From: Torulaspora globosa
Taxonomy: Eukaryota; Ascomycota; Saccharomycetes; Saccharomycetales; Saccharomycetaceae
Direction: 5' to 3'
NCBI RefSeq assembly: GCF_014133895.1
Contig: NC_050733.1
Span: forward strand, 682,001 to 746,000
DNA: 64,000 bases
In this document: positions 55,866 through 63,361 of the stretch, piece by piece
How positions within the stretch are numbered: the first letter of the stretch is position 1
Layout of the letters: every line of letters starts with the position of its first letter
Program-made: the position numbers and the translations under genes
The notes under the pieces: generated by a model
What the model saw: only the letters and a program-made list of their open reading frames with translations
What the model was told of the DNA's origin: nothing
The model's database searches: none

Positions 55866-57602
55866 TCAGCAACAGCCCAGTTTACGGAAGAAACCTTTGG
55901 CACTCTCAGCGGAACCTTGATCTCCACCATTCTTGGATCCATCATGTTGTAATGGATTCGTTGTTGGTTGCTCTTGATATTGATATTTATTGGTCACCAC
56001 CTGTGGAGACGAACGGTAATTGTTTGGACCGCGATTATTTTGATATGAATTTGGTCCCTGTTGATTGTTTTTCAGTTTCTGTTGCTGCTGCTGTTGAGCA
56101 TACTTTTGCTGAGTTTGCTGTTGATATGCTTCATATGATGTTGGATCTAAATTGTTAGCAAATTGATTCTGGCCTGGACGGTAATGATCCGACATTTCCT
56201 GCTGTTGAGCATGTTGCAATTGGTTAGAAGGTATTTGATTTCTTTGATTCAATTGTTGTTGAAGTTGTGCTTGCTGAACTTGTTGTTGTTGCTGCTGTTG
56301 TTGTTGTGTTTGCTGCTGTTGTGCTAATTGTGGCTGCTGTTGACTTATCTGGTTCGTTTGGTGATGATTGTTAGCAGAGAACTTACTTCTATGTTTCCTT
56401 GATTTCTCATTTGGCGGATTTGGATGACCGTAACCATGTAGATTGGGTTTCTTGTTAATGGCCAAATCCCAACCACGACCGCCATTTAACTTCATCCAAT
56501 CGTATTCGCCGTCCGCCGTTTGACCCAAGTCGTCCAACACGGATAACAACAACCTACGATAACCTTCGTAATCTGGCGTCTCTTCAAAGGAGAGATTTCT
56601 AACGATTTCCAAATAGCGACCAAATTGTATGGGTAAACCTTGTGATAAATCGTAAACATTTGTCGATCTCTTCTTTTCACCAATTTTCTCATACTTCTGC
56701 TTATTGTTGGGGGCTTTCAAACCTTGCCATGGCAATTGACCTCTTAAAAAGTAGAAAAATACATGACCCATCGCCTCCATATCATCTCTGCGGGACTGCT
56801 CTCTCCCGAGATGTGTATTAATGGACATATATCTGGCCGTGCCACTCAAAGATTTCTTCTCTCTGTATGGGATGTGTTGCTTCGTCTTTGGATCACGGTA
56901 CTGTTTAGCCATGCCGAAGTCGATCAAGTGAACCTTGTTTTCATCGGGCTGACCGGGTCTTCCGATCAGGAAATTATCCGGCTTGATATCACGATAGATC
57001 AAATCATGGGTATGCAAGTCCTCGATCAAAGTGATCATTTGCACCGCCACCTGAACCACGGTCTTGACCGAGAACCTGCGACCGCACCAATCGAACAAGT
57101 CCTCCAATGATGGCCCCAACAGATCGATCACCAGAATGTTATGCAGACCTTCTTGACCAAAATAGTAAGCCTGTGGTACCCCGGGCGTGCCCGAAAGAAT
57201 CTTATAAGTCCTATACTCGTCCTTCAACTGCGGAGCTTCGGTCTTTCTGGGCTCAAACTTGATCGCCACAGCCAGCCCATTGATCATATTCGTACCCTCA
57301 AACAGCACTCCAAAGGACCCTTCACCGATCTTCTTACCGATCCGATAATGCAATCCCACAATAGTAGAGTCGTCACGTGCCCCAAACCCATTGACTCCGC
57401 CTGCCTGATGCGCAACATGGTTGTTAACCGCCACGATGTTCGAAGTAATCGGCACATTTGTGTTGTTGTTGCTGTTGCCAGCACTCCCGACAGGCGTATT
57501 CCCGCCGGTCGCGAACCGACCCATCCCGGAATTGGCCAAATTGTTGACCGCCAACGCACTATTTGCTGCAGCAATCGCCTGCGAACCCTGAACCTGCGCC
57601 AT
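55866..57602 (-). CDS. YCK2: Plasma-membrane casein kinase 1 (Yck1/Yck2 ancestor)
   Basis: A palmitoylated CK1 that controls nutrient sensing (Rgt2/Snf3 pathway), endocytosis and morphogenesis. The 578 residues have a kinase domain at about 70-355 with GEGSFGVLFEG, YRDIKPDNFL, IDFGMAKQYRDP and SLSGTARYMSINTHLGREQS. The Gln-rich tail follows and the protein ends FFRKLGCC, the Yck1/2 palmitoylation signal. The open frame continues upstream to a TTG, but the ATG at 57600-57602 (MAQVQGSQAIAAANS) is the expected start. It has YNL155W on one side and YHR136C/YHR137W on the other, so it is the unduplicated parent of YCK1 and YCK2. Confidence 0.96.
   Translation of the reverse strand: MAQVQGSQAIAAANSALAVNNLANSGMGRFATGGNTPVGSAGNSNNNTNVPITSNIVAVNNHVAHQAGGVNGFGARDDSTIVGLHYRIGKKIGEGSFGVLFEGTNMINGLAVAIKFEPRKTEAPQLKDEYRTYKILSGTPGVPQAYYFGQEGLHNILVIDLLGPSLEDLFDWCGRRFSVKTVVQVAVQMITLIEDLHTHDLIYRDIKPDNFLIGRPGQPDENKVHLIDFGMAKQYRDPKTKQHIPYREKKSLSGTARYMSINTHLGREQSRRDDMEAMGHVFFYFLRGQLPWQGLKAPNNKQKYEKIGEKKRSTNVYDLSQGLPIQFGRYLEIVRNLSFEETPDYEGYRRLLLSVLDDLGQTADGEYDWMKLNGGRGWDLAINKKPNLHGYGHPNPPNEKSRKHRSKFSANNHHQTNQISQQQPQLAQQQQTQQQQQQQQQVQQAQLQQQLNQRNQIPSNQLQHAQQQEMSDHYRPGQNQFANNLDPTSYEAYQQQTQQKYAQQQQQQKLKNNQQGPNSYQNNRGPNNYRSSPQVVTNKYQYQEQPTTNPLQHDGSKNGGDQGSAESAKGFFRKLGCC
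56060..56340 (-). repeat. CAG/CAA tract encoding polyglutamine in YCK2
   Basis: An imperfect CAA/CAG repeat encoding runs of up to nine Gln in the disordered tail of the kinase, densest at about 56280-56340. Expected to vary in length. Confidence 0.85.
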
Positions 57603-58067
57603 GAAAAATCTATCCTTCTTCTTCGACACCGCAAACACTACCAGATCTGTCGAGAAATACAATGACAGGTAGAAACAAAAAAATAACGGATAGATGAACG
57701 AATCGATAATTCTGCTTACCAACTCCGTCTTGCCTGGTCACTTGGCACAATGTCCATATAAGATCCACCGCTCCTGCTCTCAATCACTCCAAATACCCGC
57801 TATTGAACCCGTCAGTCCTTGTTTATTTGTGTGATTCTGCTCCAATTCGACTCGCTCTTTGTATCAGAAAGGGTTCCCAGCCACAAAAATTTTTCGCTCG
57901 ATTGCGGGTGTTACCCGGACAGCACAAACAAGCGAACGGCGCTACCATGCAAACGTAAAGCAGTATACCGATCTTCCAGCCCTCTGGACGTCGGTCTGCT
58001 GGTCGCTGATCAGTCTTGACTCTTTATATGAACCTGCACATCAAAGTATCTATAGATCTGCTAACTA
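57603..58067. other. Intergenic YCK2 promoter / SPL2 3' flank
   Basis: 465 bp. No gene or recognised site beyond general promoter AT tracts. Confidence 0.5.
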
Positions 58068-58454
58068 CTACAGCCCCTCCTCGTCGCTCGAGTCCTCGAA
58101 GAGCGACTCGTCGATCTCGCCGTCCTTGAGCCAGAACTTGTCCACAAGCTCCTCCAGCTTCAGCCGCCTGTCGAGCAGCAGTCGCTGCTGCTCCTGCTGC
58201 TCCTGCTGGTATCTCGACATCCATCGCTCGTTCAGATAGTTGTTGAACTGCGAGTATATTCTTGCGTCCCGCAGAACGTCTCTGCTGGGCTCGGAGCCCA
58301 GCAGCGACTGGGCATCCTCCGCCTGCTCCTGCTCCTGCTGTGGCTCGCACCGCGTCTCTTCGTAGTACATAGCCGGCACAGGCCGGTTCACGGGCGAGTT
58401 GAACTGGAAAACAAGGTTGCTGTCCTCGGTACCCACGGTTCCTACGGTCGCCAT
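58068..58454 (-). CDS. SPL2: Phosphate-pathway regulator Spl2
   Basis: Spl2 is a small Pho4-induced protein that down-regulates low-affinity phosphate uptake through Pho87/Pho90. The 128 residues start MATVGTVGTEDSNLV. The recognisable part is C-terminal: QFNNYLNERW, KLEELVDKFW and the acidic end IDESLFEDSSDEEGL, matching the yeast tail around IDEDIFEDSSDEE. The longer open frame (to 58625) has no ATG before 58452-58454. It lies between YCK and ARO9, exactly as YHR136C. The promoter has a CACGTGGG Pho4 site and a TATATATA box 51 bp upstream. An 11-bp perfect inverted repeat lies in the coding region. Confidence 0.9.
   Translation of the reverse strand: MATVGTVGTEDSNLVFQFNSPVNRPVPAMYYEETRCEPQQEQEQAEDAQSLLGSEPSRDVLRDARIYSQFNNYLNERWMSRYQQEQQEQQRLLLDRRLKLEELVDKFWLKDGEIDESLFEDSSDEEGL
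58282..58304. repeat. Perfect inverted repeat (11-bp arms, 1-nt centre) inside SPL2
   Basis: CTGCTGGGCTC at 58282-58292, G at 58293, then GAGCCCAGCAG at 58294-58304. It encodes part of LLGSEPSR in SPL2. Confidence 0.9.
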
Positions 58455-58600
58455 CGTTCGCCTCCCATTGAAGCTACCCACGTCCTGCTCCCACCACCTT
58501 CCCGTATATATACCTCCTCCAGCAAGCCCCAGATCGCTAGCGTGTCTCTTAATTAAATGATCCAGCAACGTGGGACGGCTAACAAACCGGACCACACACA

Positions 58601-58608
58601 CACGTGGG
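58601..58608. promoter_or_regulatory. Pho4-type E-box CACGTGGG upstream of SPL2
   Basis: CACGTGGG is the high-affinity Pho4 sequence; a second related AACGTGGG lies at 58567-58574. They are about 115-155 bp upstream of the SPL2 ATG, consistent with phosphate-starvation induction known for S. cerevisiae SPL2. Confidence 0.75.
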
Positions 58609-58659
58609 ATCGCTAGGGTGTGCAACCGCAGGTGCTCGGACGAGCGATCGGCGACGAAA

Positions 58660-58716
58660 CCGGGGCAACCGTCGCTGGAGGGTCCTGGTTTTATACTTCA
58701 GGTTCGGTTGTTTCGG
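58660..58716. promoter_or_regulatory. Paired CCG-N6-CCG and CGG-N6-CGG repeats upstream of ARO9
   Basis: CCG repeats at 58660-58662 and 58669-58671, and CGG repeats at 58705-58707 and 58714-58716, form an inverted pair about 115-170 bp before the ARO9 ATG. Zn2Cys6 factors bind such repeats. ARO9 is controlled by Aro80, whose usual spacing I recall as 7 rather than 6, so assignment is tentative. Confidence 0.4.
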
Positions 58717-58829
58717 TCCGGTATCTGGGCGTGTCGGTTAGGAGCGGAGCTGTGTGAAGTAAGACATATATAAAGAGCTGATGGAGAGGAGGTCCTGGGA
58801 CGTTGAGTTTGGACTGGAGGAGTGCCAGG

Positions 58830-60314
58830 ATGGACTACGACAGGTTGAAGGAGAGATATTCGAAATTTCTGTCCAAACGAGATGAACGACGGGAGTTGGT
58901 GTCGTTTTGGGACGGCGATTTGCCAAGTAAGGATCTAATCTGTTTGGAGGCCGGGATGCCCAACGAGAAATTGTTCCCAATTAAAGCCATCGATTTACAT
59001 TTGGTCGATCAGCCGTTTGATGACGGGGATGGCGACAAGGTGTCGATAACACGGTATGAACAGCCTGCTGAGATGCCGATTGCCAGGGCGTTCCAGTACT
59101 CGGAGGTCAGGGGCATGCTGCCGATGGTCAGTTTCTGCAAGAGAATCGTGGAAATGACTAACCGGCCGGTTTACGATAATTGGGACGTTTTATTGTCGAA
59201 CGGGTCGAGCGACTCGATGTTTAAGGTGTTCGAAACGTTGTGCGACGAGTCGAGCACGGTGCTGATGGAGGAGTTTACCTTCTCGCCCGTAGTTTCGAAC
59301 GTCACGTCTACAGGCGCCAGTTGCGTTCCGCTGAAGATGCATCTCACGACGGACCCGCGGGACCAGGGGATTGATGTCGAGTACATGGAGCAGCTTCTGG
59401 ACAATTGGCACGAGCTCGAGGAGTACAAGCGGCTGAACAAGCCCAAGTTGCTCTACACTATAGTCACGGGCCAGAACCCGACGGGGATGACGCTTTCGAT
59501 GCAGAAAAGACAGCAGATCTACCGATTGGCGCAGAAACACGATTTGATCATTGTAGAGGACGATCCCTACGGATATCTCACCTTCCCACCGTACGATCCG
59601 GAGAACCCGATGAAGAACGTCTACACAGACACCGAAAACCCGATGTCCATCGACGAGTATCTGCAGAAACGGCTGATCAAGTCTTTTCTGACGCTGGACA
59701 CGGACGCCAGGGTGATTCGTCTGGAGACCTTCTCCAAGATGTATGCGCCGGGGCTGCGTCTCAGCTTCATCGTGGCGAACAAGTTCATCATCGACAGGCT
59801 GCTGAATCTCTCGGAGATCACCACGAGGGCTCCAAGCGGTGCGTCGCAGGCAATAGTGTACGCGACGGTCAAGGCAATGGCGGCCCGCGAGACAGCGTAC
59901 CAAGACGAACAAGACCGGATGTTCTACGGCTGGATCAGGTGGGCCATGAAGCTCGCCGGAACCTACACACACCGTCGAAACGTTGCATTCAAGGCTCTGT
60001 ACGAGACCGATGCGTACAAGAGCCATCTTTTCTCCGTGCTCGAGCCCTCCGCCGGCATGTTCATCAACGTCAAGATCAACTGGCCACACGCGCCCCCCGA
60101 TGACATGAGGCGCTCGCTGGACCAGCTGGATACGGTCTTGGTCAAGAACGGCGTCAAGGTTGTCCTCGGGTACAAGCTTGCGGTCGACCAGAGCTTCTCC
60201 ATCGACTCAAGTGGGTTTCTCAGATTCACGGTCGCGTACGCAAGCCATGACGAGCAACTGATCGAGGGCTGCCACCGGATCGGCAACGGCATCCAGGAAT
60301 TCCTGGGCTATTGA
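58830..60314 (+). CDS. ARO9: Aromatic aminotransferase II
   Basis: A PLP enzyme that transaminates Trp, Phe and Tyr in the Ehrlich catabolic pathway, in the cytosol. The 494 residues compare with 513 in yeast. Conserved segments are NWDVLLSNGSSDSMFKVFET, TGQNPTGM, the cofactor-ring contact VEDDPYGYL, and RLETFSKMYAPGLRLSFIVA, in which the Lys of TFSK forms the Schiff base. The frame extends to a TTG at 58803, but the ATG at 58830 (MDYDRLKERYSKFL) fits the family. Neighbour SPL2 and the closer match to Aro9 than Aro8 support YHR137W. The gene looks GC-rich. Confidence 0.95.
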   Translation: MDYDRLKERYSKFLSKRDERRELVSFWDGDLPSKDLICLEAGMPNEKLFPIKAIDLHLVDQPFDDGDGDKVSITRYEQPAEMPIARAFQYSEVRGMLPMVSFCKRIVEMTNRPVYDNWDVLLSNGSSDSMFKVFETLCDESSTVLMEEFTFSPVVSNVTSTGASCVPLKMHLTTDPRDQGIDVEYMEQLLDNWHELEEYKRLNKPKLLYTIVTGQNPTGMTLSMQKRQQIYRLAQKHDLIIVEDDPYGYLTFPPYDPENPMKNVYTDTENPMSIDEYLQKRLIKSFLTLDTDARVIRLETFSKMYAPGLRLSFIVANKFIIDRLLNLSEITTRAPSGASQAIVYATVKAMAARETAYQDEQDRMFYGWIRWAMKLAGTYTHRRNVAFKALYETDAYKSHLFSVLEPSAGMFINVKINWPHAPPDDMRRSLDQLDTVLVKNGVKVVLGYKLAVDQSFSIDSSGFLRFTVAYASHDEQLIEGCHRIGNGIQEFLGY

Positions 60315-60444
60315 GGGCCGTTGGCTTTATACAGTGTGTAGCTTTGTTCTGTAGTTGAAAAAAGTGCTTCGCTCTAGGCATATTGAACAGAACTACCACT
60401 GGTCGCTTGAGACACAGTCAGAGCACTAAGAGCATCCAGCCGCA

Positions 60445-60834
60445 ATGGAACTACTGCCACAGGGCAAGAAGAATAACGTCAATGTCACCTTCGAGGACCA
60501 GCAGCAGATAAACAAGTTTTCCAAGCTTATAATGCGGAAGGACAACTTGGAGAAGGAGCTATCGCAGCAGAGACAGGAAAAGGATTACCTCGACGACGTT
60601 TCCCTGGAGCTAGAGCTTGTCGACGAGGACGAGCTGGTCCCCTACAAGATTGGCGCCATTTTCGTGCATTTGAAGCAAAGCGAAGTGGTGGAACAGCTAG
60701 AACGAGATGCAGAGATAGTCGACGGCGTCATTGAGTCGCTAGAGGCGCAGCAGACGGAGCTCGACGAAGACATAAGAGTGCTGAAGAGCTCGCTGTATGG
60801 CAAGTTCGGCGATAATATCAATCTAGAACGTTAA
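60445..60834 (+). CDS. GIM3: Prefoldin subunit 4 (Gim3)
   Basis: A beta-type subunit of the hexameric prefoldin/GimC chaperone that hands nascent actin and tubulin to TRiC. The 129 residues equal the yeast length. Two long coiled-coil helices flank a beta hairpin: QINKFSKLIMRKDNLEKELS, then VPYKIGAIFVHL, then LERDAEIVDGVIESLEAQQT. The ATG is at 60445. In S. cerevisiae GIM3 is YNL153C, next to YCK2 on the same strand. Here it lies across SPL2 and ARO9 and on the opposite strand from YCK2, so an inversion occurred in one lineage. Confidence 0.96.
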   Translation: MELLPQGKKNNVNVTFEDQQQINKFSKLIMRKDNLEKELSQQRQEKDYLDDVSLELELVDEDELVPYKIGAIFVHLKQSEVVEQLERDAEIVDGVIESLEAQQTELDEDIRVLKSSLYGKFGDNINLER

Positions 60835-60873
60835 ACTCCGGTATCCATGTTAAATAACTATAAAAGAACTTTC

Positions 60874-61276
60874 CTAAGAATGCTCGCCCTTCTCGAGGCT
60901 CTCATCGTGCGATCTGAACGAGTGCACCTCGGAATCGCGTTCTAGATGCACCCTGTAGCCAAATGTGTTCTCAATCTCGAGCAATTTCTGCTTCAGGCGT
61001 GGCAGAAGCTCATCGGAGGCATCCATGGTGAATCCCTTGATCAGACTGTACTCGTGGGTAATCTTGGCCCCCATATTGTACACGACGGACTTGATGTCGT
61101 CGAGGATCGCTGATGACATCAACGCATCATCCTGGTCGAGTGTCAGGATGTATGATTGAACCGAACCTGGTAGAGGTTAGTATACGACTACGTAACGCTT
61201 TCTGCCGTGGAACTCACATACTTGCCTGCGTGATCGAGGCTAGGCTGAAGAATAACCACAGAATCGAGAGTCTCAT
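60874..61276 (-). CDS. Secreted or vacuolar proteinase-inhibitor-like protein (YHR138C/PBI2 family), spliced
   Basis: An I9/propeptide-like inhibitor family; in S. cerevisiae Yhr138c and Pbi2 together support vacuole fusion. Two exons, 61222-61276 and 60874-61166, give 115 residues. Exon 1 encodes a signal peptide, MRLSILWLFFSLASITQA. The spliced codon is Ser, and exon 2 continues SVQSYILTLDQDDALMSSAI. The conserved block GAKITHEYSLIKGFTMDA follows, and LERDSEVHSFRSHDE near the end. The joined sequence aligns end to end with S. cerevisiae YHR138C (114 residues, signal peptide ending QASS), which I recall as intronless. Without splicing, exon 2 would seem to lack its signal peptide. A TATA box (TATATAAG) is at 61331-61338. 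Confidence 0.92.
61167..61221 (-). other. Very short spliceosomal intron (55 nt) in the YHR138C-like gene
   Basis: 5' site GTATGT at 61221-61216; branchpoint TACTAAC at 61182-61176; 3' site TACCAG ending at 61167, 10 nt after the branch A. It interrupts a codon after its first base (phase 1) and sits exactly at the signal-peptide boundary. Splicing restores the conserved protein; the unspliced frame does not. Confidence 0.92.
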
Positions 61277-61416
61277 GGTCCATATAATGCTGTGGTAGTG
61301 GTATCCCGGCCGGATCCCTCAATGCCCTTTCTTATATAGCAAGGTTGCTAGTCCGTGCGGAAGCATCTAAGATAGTAAGACGTATTAAGATTAAGTATAT
61401 TCATATCTAGTGTAGA

Positions 61417-62916
61417 TTATGCGGTAGCCTTTTCAGCAGGAGCCATCTCGTTCGAATCGCTCACGCTTGATGGCTCTTGTGGTTCTGTAGAACCGACGAT
61501 CTTATCGTCGATATGCTCTTGACCAGGGTCGATAGCCGACACCCGCGACCTTATGGGCTCTGGAATGTATGGGGTCTCCTCGCTGTAGGTGAACTCACCG
61601 ATCTGTGCCTCGTCAGTACCCAATTCCTCTTCGTCTGCCCTCAATCTGAGTCTCAGGAATGGAATTCTGTCCATGATCAGCAGCAGACAGGCGGTGACGG
61701 TGACGGTCCAGGCGATGGTAGAGCACATGGCGGCCAATTGGTAGCCAACCTGCTTCCAATGGTGGTTGATCCAGCCGCCTGCGATGGGCACAGCTTCTGC
61801 GCCAGCAGTGGCATTCACGTAGTCCGCAGCAAAGATACCAGTGAACACGCTGCCAATGGCACCGCCGACACCGTGCAGCGCCCAAACGTCCATACCATCG
61901 TCGATGTGCAGCAAGTTCTTCAGGTCGCTAGCAAAGTTGCAGCCAGTAGCGGTCACAATGCCGATCACCACGGAAGACCAGATAGGAACAAACCCAGCCG
62001 CTGGTGTGATACCGACCAGGCCGGCGATGATGCCTGAACACAGCCCGACCGTGGTCCACTTGCCGCCGGATCTGAAGTAGTCGATGAACATCCAGGTCAA
62101 GCCACCGCACGCGGCGGCAAGATTGGTGTTCATAGCGGAATACCAGGCTCTGATGGAAGCGTTGCCGGCAGAGCCCGGGTTGAAGAACTGCCAGCCAAAC
62201 CACAGGAACACGGTCCCGAGCACCACGGAAGTGACCGAGTGCGGCTTGTATTTTGGCATGCCCTTCTTGGCGACAGGATCGTTCCTCTTACCCAGGATCA
62301 GCGCATAGATCAAAGCACCGTGGCCGGAGCAAATGTGCACCGGACCGCCGCCGGCGTAGTCGAGCGCTCCCAGCAACGCCAGCCAGCCCTGCGAGTTCCA
62401 CGTCCAGCACGCAATAGGACTGTACACGATCGTCATCCACAGGAACAGAAAGATCATCATCGGGAACAACCGAGCCCTCTCACACGCACCACCCAACATC
62501 AACGCCCCTGTGACGCCCGCAAACATGCCCTGGAACACGGCAAATAGGATATCGGGAACACTCGACACCGACGAAGGCGCTCCAAGCACCTTCATGAACC
62601 CAAAGTTCTGCAAAGTGCCAATGAACCCGTGGCCCTTAACACTGTGCGAGAACGCCAACGAATAACCCCAGAAAAACCACTGGAAGATCACCACCGAGGC
62701 CGCCATCATCGAAGCCCAAAGCAGCGACAACGCATGCTTCTTCCTCGACATCCCGCTGTACAGCAGCCCGATGCCCGGTATCATAATCCACACACCAGCC
62801 GCAGAAACCCCGAGCCACGCCATATCAGCAGAATTAAATTGCGTGTTCATATCAGTGGTCAACGAATTACCACCGGTACCCACCCCAGTCGGGGTCCCCG
62901 TCAAGTTCAAAGACAT
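61417..62916 (-). CDS. MEP2: High-affinity ammonium permease Mep2
   Basis: An Amt/Mep/Rh transporter that also signals pseudohyphal growth. The 499 residues equal the S. cerevisiae length and start MSLNLTGTPTGVGTGGNSL. The twin histidines are present in PVHICSGHG and ALHGVGGAIG. The family segments GACERARLFPM, GFVPIWSSVVIG and FAADYVNATAG are also present. The cytosolic tail keeps EELGTDEAQIGEFTY and the PEPIRS motif, around the Npr1/TORC1-regulated Ser457 of S. cerevisiae. The ATG is at 62914-62916. GATAAG-type sites and a TATATAAG box (63000-63007) lie upstream. Confidence 0.97.
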   Translation of the reverse strand: MSLNLTGTPTGVGTGGNSLTTDMNTQFNSADMAWLGVSAAGVWIMIPGIGLLYSGMSRKKHALSLLWASMMAASVVIFQWFFWGYSLAFSHSVKGHGFIGTLQNFGFMKVLGAPSSVSSVPDILFAVFQGMFAGVTGALMLGGACERARLFPMMIFLFLWMTIVYSPIACWTWNSQGWLALLGALDYAGGGPVHICSGHGALIYALILGKRNDPVAKKGMPKYKPHSVTSVVLGTVFLWFGWQFFNPGSAGNASIRAWYSAMNTNLAAACGGLTWMFIDYFRSGGKWTTVGLCSGIIAGLVGITPAAGFVPIWSSVVIGIVTATGCNFASDLKNLLHIDDGMDVWALHGVGGAIGSVFTGIFAADYVNATAGAEAVPIAGGWINHHWKQVGYQLAAMCSTIAWTVTVTACLLLIMDRIPFLRLRLRADEEELGTDEAQIGEFTYSEETPYIPEPIRSRVSAIDPGQEHIDDKIVGSTEPQEPSSVSDSNEMAPAEKATA

Positions 62917-63361
62917 CTCTACTTGCTCCAGTGTTCAACTGACCAGTGGATCCCTTGAAACAGGAAACAAGACCCTGTCTATCACACTCGATTACACACC
63001 TTATATACAAATCTCAAGCTACGAGACCACTAGCAATCTACTCTCTTATCAATTAAGCTGACGCTGACTCTTCTGATAGCGATTTACTGATAAGAGATTA
63101 GCGATGCCCTCACAGAACAGGAAAAAATTTCGCCAAGCGCAGCAGGGCCAATCAGATCGGCAGACTCACAGATAGTAGAATTGCAGATCTTTGTATTACA
63201 CATCTTTCTTTATGGCTACATAGATTAACTCGAACAATACGAATGGTCAGAGAGTATACCGACGAACTAGCTTGGGAGACGGCTCCGAGACGCTCTTTAG
63301 CTCCGGAGTGAGAAACATTGAAGGGTATCAGTTGAAAAAATTGAGTTGCAAGACCGCCGCA
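62917..63361. other. Intergenic MEP2 promoter and YGP1-like 3' flank
   Basis: Contains the GATA pair and TATA box of MEP2. The rest is the 3' flank of the next gene; no further feature recognised. Confidence 0.6.
63045..63094. promoter_or_regulatory. GATA sites upstream of MEP2
   Basis: CTTATC at 63045-63050 and GATAAG at 63089-63094 form an inverted pair 130-180 bp upstream of the MEP2 ATG. Two or more GATAAG sites are usual for Gln3/Gat1 control under nitrogen catabolite repression, which is established for MEP2 in S. cerevisiae. Confidence 0.7.

Larger units (their letters stand above)
58455..58829. other. Divergent promoter SPL2-ARO9
   Basis: Holds the Pho4 sites, the CCG/CGG repeats, TATATATA at 58505-58512 for SPL2 and TATATAAA at 58767-58774 for ARO9 (56 bp before its ATG). 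Confidence 0.75.
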
